5,092 bases of DNA from Clostridia bacterium (GCA_017938565.1 JAGBBI010000009.1:1-5092); one strand, 5' to 3'. Counted from the first letter of the stretch, positions 1 through 4,928 are shown. The notes: generated by a model from the sequence alone, not told the origin. Program-made: numbers and translations.

Positions 1-537
1 ACCTTTTTGTTCTAATGTGATACTACTATTAGGTGGATTTGACATCGAACTCATTTTGTTTTTAATAGCAGTAGCCATTTGCTGTCCATAAATATCAAGT
101 AATCTATCAATAGACATTTTTCCTGCTAACACTTGTCCTATTGCTCTTTCGGTTTGTTTTAAAATGCGGTCTATATTCTCATCGTGACCAGTTCGCAAAA
201 ATGAACGTTCAGGAATTTTTACGGACTTTGTCAACCAGTAATAAGGTATTACTGAATTACCGTCTTTTTTTACAAGTAATAAATTCCCTTTTTTAGTTTT
301 TATACAAAACAAATCATCAAATTCTTTTGCTTTTTTACCTACTGCTTCACTACATATAGGTACGGTTAAATATTGTGATTCTTTTGCTTTAATATTACAA
401 CCGTACTCGTGGATACCAGCAAGCCAAGCATTATCGCCTTTCAATGCACCCACTTTAACAGTTTTAGAACCTATTGATTTTAATGTTTTTTCAATAGTTG
501 GTAACTTATTAATTTTAGTTCTATATTTTGCACCCAT
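1..537 (-). CDS. Phage neck / tail-completion protein (HK97 gp10-like or Mu gpG-like), 3' end cut by window
   Basis: The ATG at 537 opens a frame that stays open for 179 codons to the window edge, so the C-terminus is missing. An AGGTGAT ribosome binding site lies just upstream, partly inside the stop of the preceding connector gene. Visible landmarks are VKVG near residue 27, AGIHEYG at 40-46, IPERSFLR at 108-115 and PPNSSIT...KG at 168-179. A 'hEyG' motif, then an 'IPxRxFLR' motif, then a 'PPN..T...KG' tail is the usual layout of the small neck/virion-morphogenesis proteins that join the tail to the connector. In that family only a few dozen residues follow the KG motif, so most of the gene is probably present. 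Its place directly after the gp6-like connector fits. The family role is established knowledge; assignment to gp10-like rather than gpG-like is uncertain. Confidence 0.8.
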   Translation of the reverse strand, partial: MGAKYRTKINKLPTIEKTLKSIGSKTVKVGALKGDNAWLAGIHEYGCNIKAKESQYLTVPICSEAVGKKAKEFDDLFCIKTKKGNLLLVKKDGNSVIPYYWLTKSVKIPERSFLRTGHDENIDRILKQTERAIGQVLAGKMSIDRLLDIYGQQMATAIKNKMSSMSNPPNSSITLEQKG

Positions 538-545
538 ACAATCAC

Positions 546-902
546 CTACTTCCATCTTTTTTGAGCCGAAACAAAACGAACTCGACTTTTTAAATATGGA
601 TACAACAAACCCTCTGCGACTTGCCAAATCAAAGTATTTTTATCGGTTGTATCGTAGCTTTGCGATAATCCCTCAATACTTTCACTCGACACCCCAACAG
701 ACAACATTTGAATATCAAAAAACTTTATGAGAAATAATTTAACGCTGGGCGATAAGAGTTCTAAACCCTCCCCAGTATTAATATCAAATTCAAGTGTAGT
801 ATTTTCTTTGACCCATTCCAAACCACTCTCAATAACAATTTTTGTTTTTGTATCAATAGGCATAATGCCTAAATCAAGACTTTCCACCTGTTCTATTGTC
901 AT
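546..902 (-). CDS. Head-tail connector protein, gp6-like
   Basis: Encodes 118 residues from the ATG at 902. The frame extends upstream to a TTG at 938, but the ATG has a good GGTGGT ribosome binding site 7-8 bases away and gives the natural N-terminus MTIEQVESLDLG. Family landmarks are an N-terminal acidic helical part and a C-terminal block with VSSESIEGLSQSYDTTDK at 71-88, LIWQVAEGLL at 91-100 and YLKSRVRFVSA at 103-113. The 'SES..G.SQSYDT' segment followed by a helix and an arginine-rich end is typical of Firmicute phage gp6-like head-tail connectors, which form the ring under the portal. Its start overlaps the end of the preceding 66-residue gene by 29 bases, and its stop lies 8 bases before the neck gene. 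Both point to coupled translation in the late operon. Confidence 0.85.
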   Translation of the reverse strand: MTIEQVESLDLGIMPIDTKTKIVIESGLEWVKENTTLEFDINTGEGLELLSPSVKLFLIKFFDIQMLSVGVSSESIEGLSQSYDTTDKNTLIWQVAEGLLYPYLKSRVRFVSAQKRWK

Positions 903-1074
903 TTTTAGACACCACCGTTTCTTTTGGCTTGCTTTCAATAACTTTTTTTATAGGTGCTTTATCTTTGACGATTTCTTTTTGCATTTCAATGTTTGTTTTT
1001 TGTATTGTATCTTTTGGTTGTAAACTTCTACCATTTTCACGCATTTTTAAAACCTTATCATACAAAATCCCCAT
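874..1074 (-). CDS. Small lysine-rich phage protein, unknown function
   Basis: Encodes 66 residues. The ATG at 1074 shares its A with the TAA of the preceding gene (TAATG) and is preceded by a strong AGGGGTG site, so the start is secure. The N-terminus MGILYDKVLKMRENGRS looks folded and amphipathic. The remainder is Lys/Glu/Thr-rich with a low-complexity end (RTGGKS). There is no membrane segment, signal peptide or cysteine. It lies between the major capsid and the connector genes, where many Firmicute phages carry one or two tiny lysine-rich proteins of unknown role. Position suggests a head or connector accessory, but nothing in the sequence proves it. Its last 29 bases overlap the connector gene. 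Confidence 0.7.
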   Translation of the reverse strand: MGILYDKVLKMRENGRSLQPKDTIQKTNIEMQKEIVKDKAPIKKVIESKPKETVVSKNDNRTGGKS

Positions 1075-1217
1075 TATTTCACCCCTTTCTTTTTAGATTG
1101 TTTTTCTTTTTCAGAAGTAGTGTCTTTTTTTACTTCTTCAATAACTTCAATAGGTGTATTGCGTGGAACAATTTCTCCGTTCCACACAACAGCATAAGGA
1201 AAAGTTTTAACTGCCAT
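1074..1217 (-). CDS. Very small phage protein after the capsid gene, unknown function
   Basis: Encodes 47 residues from the ATG at 1217, two bases after the capsid stop. A GAGGTGAT ribosome binding site sits inside the end of the capsid gene. The first half, MAVKTFPYAVVWNGEIVPRN, is a compact hydrophobic and aromatic stretch. The second half is almost all Lys, Glu, Thr and Ser. Its TAA overlaps the next ATG, so the next gene is probably translated by re-initiation. The secure ribosome binding site, the tight spacing and the protein-like composition support a real gene despite its size. I recognise the type (a short protein directly after a lambda-type capsid gene in Firmicute phages) but know no function for it. 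Confidence 0.75.
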   Translation of the reverse strand: MAVKTFPYAVVWNGEIVPRNTPIEVIEEVKKDTTSEKEKQSKKKGVK

Positions 1218-1219
1218 AA

Positions 1220-2287
1220 TTAAATCACCTCAATCGCATAACAATCATTAGCACATTCAAAAGACGGTAACACAATTTCAGAAACCGTTGTTTTTGTATT
1301 AACAGGGTCGCTTGTTACTGTTACAGAAACAGCCACACTAGTATTAACGATTGATACATTTGCATCACTATTATTAGCAAGAGTTCTTTCTTCTGGCGTA
1401 GTTCCATACCAAGTTGAACCTAAAGCACCATTAGGCAACATCATAACAATATTATCAGGATAGAATTTTTGAGCAACTCCACTTTCATTTTTGAATTGTT
1501 TATTATAAATAATAATTTTAACTCCCAATTCTTCCTCAACAAATTGTTGAACTCTTGCAGAAGTATAATTAACATTTGCCGTTACATTTTGAGCAAGAAT
1601 ACCACTTCTTACTTTTTGGCTGTTTTTAATCATATTGAAAGTTGCTTTTGACATCAAAAGAATTTCAGGACGATTTCCAGCAACAGCTTCTTGTGCGTCC
1701 ATAGCATCTTCAAGATTTTTAAGTGGGTCACAAGTTGTTGTTGCGTTCCATTTATCAGCTTCAGTTTCAATTTTCAAATAATGTTCAGCTTTCCAACTTC
1801 CGTCAGGGTCATAGTTATATGTGTAATTAGTACCATTAGCTGAAATATTAATACCCATATCCCCACCCAAAGGAGCAAGCAACTGCATAATCATTCTTTC
1901 CGGAACAACATTAGCACCGTCAACAAGTGTTTTCGTATCGTTAAAAATAGTATCGAGCACCTGTCGAGCATATGGGTCATTGGCATCTTGAACCCTCATA
2001 ATCTCTTGCTCATCAGCTTCTTTAACAAGCATAGACTCTCTAAAAAATGCCATTTGAGTTTCATTCAATGAAATACCAACTCTATCTCTAAAAGTAGATT
2101 TAACATCAAAATTAGACGGTGCAAGAGATACCGGCAAACCGTTATGACCCTTAACCCATTTCAAATCAAGACCAGCTTTTTTCTTTGCCGGAAAAAATCC
2201 TGTTCCCAAATAAGGAATTACATTACTTGCTGAATTTGTATAATTGAGGGCGACTGCCTCTGCTGTAAATACATCTGATAATTTCAT
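1220..2287 (-). CDS. Major capsid protein, lambda gpE family
   Basis: Encodes 355 residues, close to lambda gpE (341). It should be the shell protein that assembles around the scaffold. Recognisable blocks: an N-terminal part with PYLGTGFFPAKKKAGLDLKW at 25-44; an 'FFRESMLVKEADEQEI' helix at 81-96; a central region with PEILLMSKATFNMI at 207-220; and VEEELGVKIIIYN at 250-262. The diagnostic C-terminal signature follows: WYGTTPEE at 293-300 and SDPVNTKTTVSEIVLPSFE at 326-344, the 'DPV...vs.i.LPSFe' ending typical of the PF03864-type capsid family. The start is the ATG at 2287, with GGAGGT 7 bases upstream. The gene lies between the decoration-like gene and the small proteins, in lambda order. 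I see no frameshift or truncation. Confidence 0.93.
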   Translation of the reverse strand: MKLSDVFTAEAVALNYTNSASNVIPYLGTGFFPAKKKAGLDLKWVKGHNGLPVSLAPSNFDVKSTFRDRVGISLNETQMAFFRESMLVKEADEQEIMRVQDANDPYARQVLDTIFNDTKTLVDGANVVPERMIMQLLAPLGGDMGINISANGTNYTYNYDPDGSWKAEHYLKIETEADKWNATTTCDPLKNLEDAMDAQEAVAGNRPEILLMSKATFNMIKNSQKVRSGILAQNVTANVNYTSARVQQFVEEELGVKIIIYNKQFKNESGVAQKFYPDNIVMMLPNGALGSTWYGTTPEERTLANNSDANVSIVNTSVAVSVTVTSDPVNTKTTVSEIVLPSFECANDCYAIEVI

Positions 2288-2305
2288 ATATCATACCTCC
2301 ATTCA

Positions 2306-2608
2306 TTAATTTAAAAACATAATATTTTTTAATGCTGAAATCGCTGTTGTATCAGGTACTACTGGTAATTTATCTTTTCTAATAAATCCGTGAATAACAA
2401 TAGTACCATTTGAATTGTTGTTTAAATCAACAGGGTTTAGCAGCACCCCTAAAGCATTTGCATCATTTGACGGAATAATAGTTCCTGCCGGAATAATATT
2501 ATCTGTTGCAAGTGATGTTAAAGTTGAACAATCATAAGGGATTGCTACATAATGGTCATTTGCAAGAACTTCTGTTCTTTGCGTAATATTAGTTGTTTTA
2601 AACTTCAT
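2306..2608 (-). CDS. Head decoration-like protein (lambda gpD position)
   Basis: Encodes 100 residues. The ATG at 2608 overlaps the scaffold stop as TAATG, with AGGAGGT just upstream. The composition is mostly beta-type: VAIPYDCSTL at 21-30, IIPAGTIIPS at 38-47, a GVLLNPVDL segment at 54-62, GTIVIHGFIRKDKLP at 68-82 and a C-terminal short helix (ISALKNIMF). The pattern 'pAGt...a.GVLL.dvd....g.vvihGfi...klP' is characteristic of small proteins coded between scaffold and capsid in Firmicute phages, and it matches lambda gpD in size, place and general layout. Such proteins bind outside the capsid shell and stabilise it. The decoration role is inferred from position and pattern rather than from an unmistakable motif. 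Confidence 0.7.
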   Translation of the reverse strand: MKFKTTNITQRTEVLANDHYVAIPYDCSTLTSLATDNIIPAGTIIPSNDANALGVLLNPVDLNNNSNGTIVIHGFIRKDKLPVVPDTTAISALKNIMFLN

Positions 2609-3267
2609 TATTTTCTACCTCCTAAATAGTGATTTAATACATCGTTTGATTTTTTTTGCTGTTCGGCTCTTTCTTTACCAAGCCTTTCTGCAATACTCAC
2701 ATTGTTTTTGTCGGCCGGATTTTGACTGCCACCGTTTGGCACTCTCCCATTAGCTTTAAAAGTTTTGGCAACCTTTTCAGTGACCAATTTATCAACAAGA
2801 CTTTTAAATATTTTCACGCGTTCAGTAATAGTTTCTTCACTATCTGCCATAACAAAATCGACAATCTGCAAAGAAGTGTCACTACCATCATCAAGACCGA
2901 TTTCCTTCATAGCTTTAATTGCAAACAAACGATTTTCTTTATCAAGCAATTCTTTTTCTTTATCTGCTATAGCTTTTTCTTTGTCTGCAATTTCAAGCTG
3001 TTTAACTTCCTCGTCTGATAACTTTTCTCTTTTCAACTTCTCAAGTTCTTTTTGTAAACCAGCATTTTTCTTTCCAAGTTCAGCAGTAATCTTATCAACT
3101 TTTGATTGAATAAGTTTGTTAATTGCTTCTGTTGTTAATGGTGTTTGCTGATTTTCTTGATTAGTTGGTTGTTGCTCTTGTTGGGCATCTTGACCCATTG
3201 TTTCTTGTGGTCCACTATCTTCATTAAAAAAACGCAAATTAAGTGGAATAAATAAAGATTTTTTCAT
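2608..3267 (-). CDS. Capsid scaffolding protein (DUF4355-type)
   Basis: Encodes 219 residues. The start at 3267 has an AGGAGGAT site. The N-terminus (IPLNLRFFNED, residues 7-17) matches the 'lNLqFFae' opening common in phage scaffold/DUF4355 proteins. A Gln/Asn-rich linker (26-42) follows, then a long charged coiled coil (about 48-120) with heptad-like repeats (ADKEKAI / ADKEKEL / LDKENRL). Next comes a more ordered part (MKEIGLDDGSDTSLQIVDFV at 120-139) and a basic C-terminal tail ending in LNHYLGGRK. A long coiled coil with a basic C-terminal end is the usual design of scaffolds that hold the capsid protein in the procapsid and are then lost. Its place directly before the decoration and capsid genes supports this. 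Confidence 0.88.
   Translation of the reverse strand: MKKSLFIPLNLRFFNEDSGPQETMGQDAQQEQQPTNQENQQTPLTTEAINKLIQSKVDKITAELGKKNAGLQKELEKLKREKLSDEEVKQLEIADKEKAIADKEKELLDKENRLFAIKAMKEIGLDDGSDTSLQIVDFVMADSEETITERVKIFKSLVDKLVTEKVAKTFKANGRVPNGGSQNPADKNNVSIAERLGKERAEQQKKSNDVLNHYLGGRK
2929..2991 (-). repeat. Three imperfect 21-base repeats inside the scaffold coiled coil
   Basis: Residues about 93-113 of the scaffold are three consecutive 7-residue units built on '(I/L)-(A/L)-D-K-E-(K/N)-x'. At the DNA level these are near-identical 21-base steps containing GATAAAGAA. This is a heptad repeat of the coiled coil, probably grown by duplication. It may vary in number between relatives. Confidence 0.6.
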
Positions 3268-3301
3268 TTTTTTAATCCTCCTAAATCCTCATAGAATTTG
3301 T

Positions 3302-3322
3302 TTGTTTCCATATAGAAAACAA
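3302..3322 (-). other. Hairpin upstream of the scaffold gene
   Basis: On the minus-strand RNA, UUGUUUUC and GGAAACAA form an 8-bp stem (one G-U) around the loop UAUAU. It lies about 35 bases before the scaffold ATG and has no long U-run after it, so it is not a typical terminator. Its apex (UC-UAUAU-GG) is identical to that of the terminator hairpin immediately upstream. Confidence 0.5.
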
Positions 3323-3325
3323 TAT

Positions 3326-3352
3326 AAAAAAACACACCATATAGATGTGTTT
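3326..3352 (-). terminator. Rho-independent terminator (minus strand) before the head genes
   Basis: A 9-bp stem, AAACACAUC with GGUGUGUUU (one G-U), a 5-base loop UAUAU, then seven U. The G-U pair is a C-A mismatch on the plus strand, so the structure is meant for minus-strand RNA. It lies only about 60 bases before the scaffold start. Late transcripts must therefore read through it, or the head genes must start from a promoter I cannot find between 3268 and 3325. Confidence 0.75.
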
Positions 3353-3376
3353 GCTTTTGATAATACCCGACCCATT

Positions 3377-3414
3377 GTTATTAGTAGCTACTGTATAACT
3401 CACCTCTGTTATAC
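3377..3414 (-). other. Two mutually exclusive hairpins sharing one arm
   Basis: The segment 3393-3399 (plus GTATAAC) can pair with GTTATAC at 3408-3414, a perfect 7-bp stem whose minus-strand loop AGAGGTGA looks like a ribosome binding site. Its inner part (ATAAC, 3395-3399) can instead pair with GTTAT at 3377-3381, enclosing the 10-base palindrome AGTAGCTACT (3383-3392). The two folds cannot form together. The stretch 3353-3447 between the two terminators holds no convincing gene. Confidence 0.45.
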
Positions 3415-3447
3415 TTATTCACTATATATTTAATAACACCCACCAAT

Positions 3448-3478
3448 AAAAAAAGACACCCGAATTTTTTCAGATGTC
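3448..3478 (-). terminator. Rho-independent terminator ending the toxin message
   Basis: On the minus strand, GACAUCUGA and UCGGGUGUC form a 9-bp stem (two G-U) around AAAAAU, followed by seven U. Both wobble pairs would be mismatches on the plus strand, so the direction is clear. It is the first good minus-strand terminator after the toxin ORF and gives a toxin mRNA of about 300 bases. The antisense RNA is thus wholly complementary to the 3' part of that message. Confidence 0.8.
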
Positions 3479-3483
3479 CCCTC

Positions 3484-3513
3484 TTTACAAAGTCTTTGAA
3501 TTTGTGCTATAAT
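3484..3513 (+). promoter_or_regulatory. Promoter of the antisense antitoxin RNA
   Basis: Plus strand: TTTACA (-35) at 3484-3489, an 18-base spacer, and a perfect TATAAT (-10) at 3508-3513 preceded by TG at 3505-3506 (extended -10). Transcription should start near 3520. The core TTTGTGCTATAATT is nearly the same as the core of the facing toxin promoter (TTTGTGCTAAAATT), so the same sigma factor should read both. Confidence 0.85.
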
Positions 3514-3519
3514 TTAAAT

Positions 3520-3610
3520 ACAAAGGTAATCGCCACAAGATGTGGTTAGCCTACGAATTGTTTAAATAACAACTCCGTATCGCCAAATACAGGGAGTTGT
3601 TATTTTTTTT
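3520..3610 (+). ncRNA. Antisense antitoxin RNA of a type I toxin-antitoxin pair
   Basis: An RNA of about 90 bases between the strong plus-strand promoter and a strong terminator, with no ORF or ribosome binding site of its own. It is antisense to the last third of the toxin ORF and its 3' untranslated region, as in TxpA/RatA-type pairs of Firmicutes, where the RNA pairs with the toxin message to block translation and trigger decay. Internal structure: CCACA (3533-3537) pairs with TGTGG (3541-3545), flanked by GGTAA and TTAGCC, which can extend the stem with a bulge. A terminator hairpin follows. Convergent promoters with similar extended -10 cores support the assignment. Ends are inferred from promoter and terminator positions. 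Confidence 0.8.
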
Positions 3611-3681
3611 ATGTGATTTATAAGCAATATTACTAAAGTTGTATATCCAATAAATATCATAGCAACTTCATATGTACTCAT
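3562..3681 (-). CDS. Type I toxin: small hydrophobic holin-like toxin peptide
   Basis: A 39-residue ORF beginning MSTYEVAMIFIGYTTLVILL, followed by INHIKK and a 13-residue tail. The 'MSTYE' opening, a single hydrophobic membrane helix (residues about 7-22) and a Lys-containing end are the hallmarks of the Firmicute 'putative holin-like toxin' family related to TxpA/BsrG-type peptides, which insert in the membrane when not silenced. The start has GGAGG 7 bases upstream (3689-3693), but that site is locked in a 12-bp hairpin. The C-terminal 13 residues or so are encoded by the stem of the antitoxin terminator on the other strand. Family members are often about 30 residues, so the tail may not matter for activity. 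The facing antisense RNA strongly supports the call. Confidence 0.85.
   Translation of the reverse strand: MSTYEVAMIFIGYTTLVILLINHIKKITTPCIWRYGVVI
3564..3610 (+). terminator. Terminator of the antitoxin RNA
   Basis: On the plus strand AAATAACAACTCC (3564-3576) pairs with GGAGTTGTTATTT (3593-3605), about 13 bp. An inner GTAT/ATAC stem and CGCCAA loop lie above a two-base bulge, and the eight T at 3603-3610 form the tract. It lies inside the toxin ORF on the opposite strand, so it both ends the antisense RNA and codes for the toxin C-terminus. Confidence 0.88.
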
Positions 3682-3688
3682 TACACCA

Positions 3689-3718
3689 CCTCCTTCTTAT
3701 TTTGGCATAAGAAAGAGG
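3689..3718 (-). promoter_or_regulatory. Hairpin hiding the toxin ribosome binding site
   Basis: On the toxin mRNA, CCUCUUUCUUAU (3718-3707) pairs with AUAAGAAGGAGG (3700-3689) in a 12-bp stem with one G-U and the loop GCCAAA. The whole AAGGAGG Shine-Dalgarno site is in the stem, 7 bases before the AUG. Such sequestration is known in several type I toxin messages and would keep the full-length mRNA poorly translated. Confidence 0.8.
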
Positions 3719-3751
3719 TCAACACACCCTACACCGATTACCCATAGTCTA

Positions 3752-3780
3752 ATTTTAGCACAAAATGTAAAGTTATTCAA
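3752..3780 (-). promoter_or_regulatory. Toxin promoter
   Basis: Minus strand: TTGAAT (-35) at 3780-3775, a 17-base spacer, and TAAAAT (-10) at 3757-3752 preceded by TG (extended -10). The predicted start near 3745 gives a leader of about 64 bases containing the SD-sequestering hairpin. The promoter lies 20 bases past the stop of the membrane-protein gene. Confidence 0.78.
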
Positions 3781-3799
3781 TACAACAACTAACATATCG

Positions 3800-4186
3800 T
3801 TATTCAATAATCTCCAACTTCATATAAATATCGTTTGGAACATTATCTTTCCACACAAAACTATTCTTCATAATATAGTTGTTGTAAGTTGATGCTGTTT
3901 TATTTGCTCTCATCTTAGCTTGTTCTGCCCAACTCTGCTTTTCTTTATTGACTAAATCCTTATACTGTTTATAGGTCAGTTTATCAGCTTCGTAAGAAGA
4001 AATCATTGCTCTACAAGCATCTTCTACTTCTTTGATTGTTTTGTATTTTGTTGCATCATCAACTTTCTGCATATTGTATTCATATGTATTAAGAACTCCT
4101 CTACCATATGGCGTTAATGAAAAAATACCTAAGCTAACAAGTGCAATACAGAAAATAATGCTTAATCCTTTTAACAACCTCTCCAT
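3800..4186 (-). CDS. Single-pass membrane protein, unknown function (moron candidate)
   Basis: Encodes 128 residues from the ATG at 4186, one base after the lipoprotein stop, with GGAGGG about 6 bases upstream. One N-terminal hydrophobic helix (about residues 7-24, GLSIIFCIALVSLGIFSL) has Lys/Arg before it, so the N-terminus should be inside and the rest outside the cytoplasm. No lipobox follows, so this is an anchor or an uncleaved signal. The exposed part is hydrophilic and helical: KVDDATKYKTIKEVEDACRA at 41-60, SWAEQAKMRANKTASTYNNY at 85-104, then NSFVWKDNVPNDIY at 108-121. I have an impression of similar proteins in other Gram-positive phages but cannot verify it and know no function. 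Coupling to the lipoprotein suggests the two act together at the cell surface. Confidence 0.8.
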   Translation of the reverse strand: MERLLKGLSIIFCIALVSLGIFSLTPYGRGVLNTYEYNMQKVDDATKYKTIKEVEDACRAMISSYEADKLTYKQYKDLVNKEKQSWAEQAKMRANKTASTYNNYIMKNSFVWKDNVPNDIYMKLEIIE

Positions 4187-4187
4187 A

Positions 4188-4760
4188 TTATCCCTCCACT
4201 CTAATCACAGGGTCACTAATTTCAAACGGAATATCAGAATAAAGATATGTACCCGTCCATTCTACATACTTTCCGTCTGGCGTAAAGAAGAAAATACCGT
4301 TATCATTTTCCCCATAAGAACCATCAACATCAGCTAACCAATTATTCCCATCGCCGTAGCTATGACCATTTGAACCATATTCTTGTTCATAAAATTCGCT
4401 ATCCGGTGTAAGATAACTATTTAAACTACTTACCTTACCGTCAACAATAAATTTTCCTACAACAGCTCCATTATCTGTAAATAATACAATATGTCCAAGT
4501 GGTTTTTCAATTTCACAAATTAATGTATTCGCTTTTTCTCTCTGTCCATTTACCCAATAGGCTCTGCGAATTAAATTATATCGTTCTAAAGAATAGTTAA
4601 TATCTGCAGGCGTGGGTTGTTTTTCTGCAAGACTATCTGCAACCTGTGATGTGCTTTTAATATCATTTTTTGTGTTATATGTGTTTGCAGTTGTATCTTT
4701 AACACAACCTACCAATGTACCTATTACCAAAATTGCTACTGTTAAAAATATTTTTTTCAT
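4188..4760 (-). CDS. Phage-encoded lipoprotein, unknown function (moron candidate)
   Basis: Encodes 190 residues from the ATG at 4760, preceded by AAGGAGA with a rather long (11-base) spacing. The frame continues upstream to a TTG at 4838, but only the inner ATG puts the signal peptide at the N-terminus: MKKIFLTVAILVIGTLVGC, with lipobox LVGC and lipidated Cys19. A Ser/Thr/Asn-rich linker (20-55) leads to a surface domain with IVLFTDNGAVVGKFIVDGKV at 91-110, SSLNSYLTPDSEFYE at 111-125, DVDGSYGENDNGIFFFTPDG at 144-163 and YVEWTGTYLYSDIPFE at 165-180, probably beta-rich. I associate such 'GKVSS.NS.LT ... DGSYG...FFFT.dG.YVEW' proteins with phage genomes, from memory only. A phage lipoprotein inside a structural operon, with its own promoter, fits a lysogenic-conversion or superinfection-exclusion factor. 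That role is inference. Confidence 0.85.
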   Translation of the reverse strand: MKKIFLTVAILVIGTLVGCVKDTTANTYNTKNDIKSTSQVADSLAEKQPTPADINYSLERYNLIRRAYWVNGQREKANTLICEIEKPLGHIVLFTDNGAVVGKFIVDGKVSSLNSYLTPDSEFYEQEYGSNGHSYGDGNNWLADVDGSYGENDNGIFFFTPDGKYVEWTGTYLYSDIPFEISDPVIRVEG

Positions 4761-4818
4761 AATAAATCTTATCTCCTTTATTTTGTTTATAAATTTGTCG
4801 GTTGATTTTCTGATTGAA

Positions 4819-4839
4819 CTTGTGCAATATTTGCACAAG
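4819..4839. promoter_or_regulatory. Perfect 9-bp inverted repeat in the lipoprotein leader (possible operator)
   Basis: CTTGTGCAA (4819-4827), centre TAT, TTGCACAAG (4831-4839): a perfect dyad of 9+9 bases. No T-run follows on either strand, so it is not a terminator. It lies about 90 bases downstream of the predicted lipoprotein promoter start and about 60 bases before the ATG. It could be a roadblock operator for a dimeric repressor or a hairpin in the leader RNA. Confidence 0.5.
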
Positions 4840-4873
4840 CTAAATTTTTAAATCACCTCAAACATAATAATTT

Positions 4874-4892
4874 AAAAGTTCCTCTAACTTTT
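4874..4892 (-). other. Short hairpin exposing AGAGG in its loop
   Basis: AAAAGTT (4874-4880) and AACTTTT (4886-4892) are a perfect 7-bp inverted repeat. On the minus-strand RNA the 5-base loop is AGAGG. No convincing start codon follows at a proper distance. The rest of the leader 4761-4928 holds the 21-bp dyad, an isolated SD-like GAGGTGAT at 4852-4859 and an 11-base palindrome at 4896-4906. I see no gene in it. Confidence 0.4.
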
Positions 4893-4928
4893 GTGGTAAT
4901 CATTACTTGCGTATAGCTAGCTTAACAA

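Noticed and set aside
903..938. Longer connector protein starting at TTG 938
   Set aside because: The ATG at 902 has a good ribosome binding site and gives the expected family N-terminus; the extra 12 residues lie inside the previous gene.
727..1223. Plus-strand hydrophobic ORFs opposite the small genes
   Set aside because: Phe-rich products of reading lysine-rich genes backwards; no start signals.
2656..3109. Two overlapping plus-strand ORFs opposite the scaffold gene
   Set aside because: They are shadows of a Lys/Glu-rich coiled coil read backwards (Phe/Ser-rich), with no ribosome binding sites.
3281..3403. Minus-strand ORF from GTG 3403 (SYTVATNNNGSGIIKSK...) through the terminator
   Set aside because: No ribosome binding site before the GTG and the frame runs through terminator and hairpins; not supported as a gene.
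3353..3447. Riboswitch or tRNA in the intergenic stretch before the scaffold
   Set aside because: No recognisable riboswitch core and no tRNA arms; only short hairpins.
4761..4838. Longer lipoprotein starting at TTG 4838
   Set aside because: It would bury the lipoprotein signal peptide 26 residues inside the protein, and the upstream start lies in the inverted repeat.
4848..4865. Five-codon ORF MFEVI in the lipoprotein leader
   Set aside because: Too short and poorly spaced from any ribosome binding site to call; may reflect chance.
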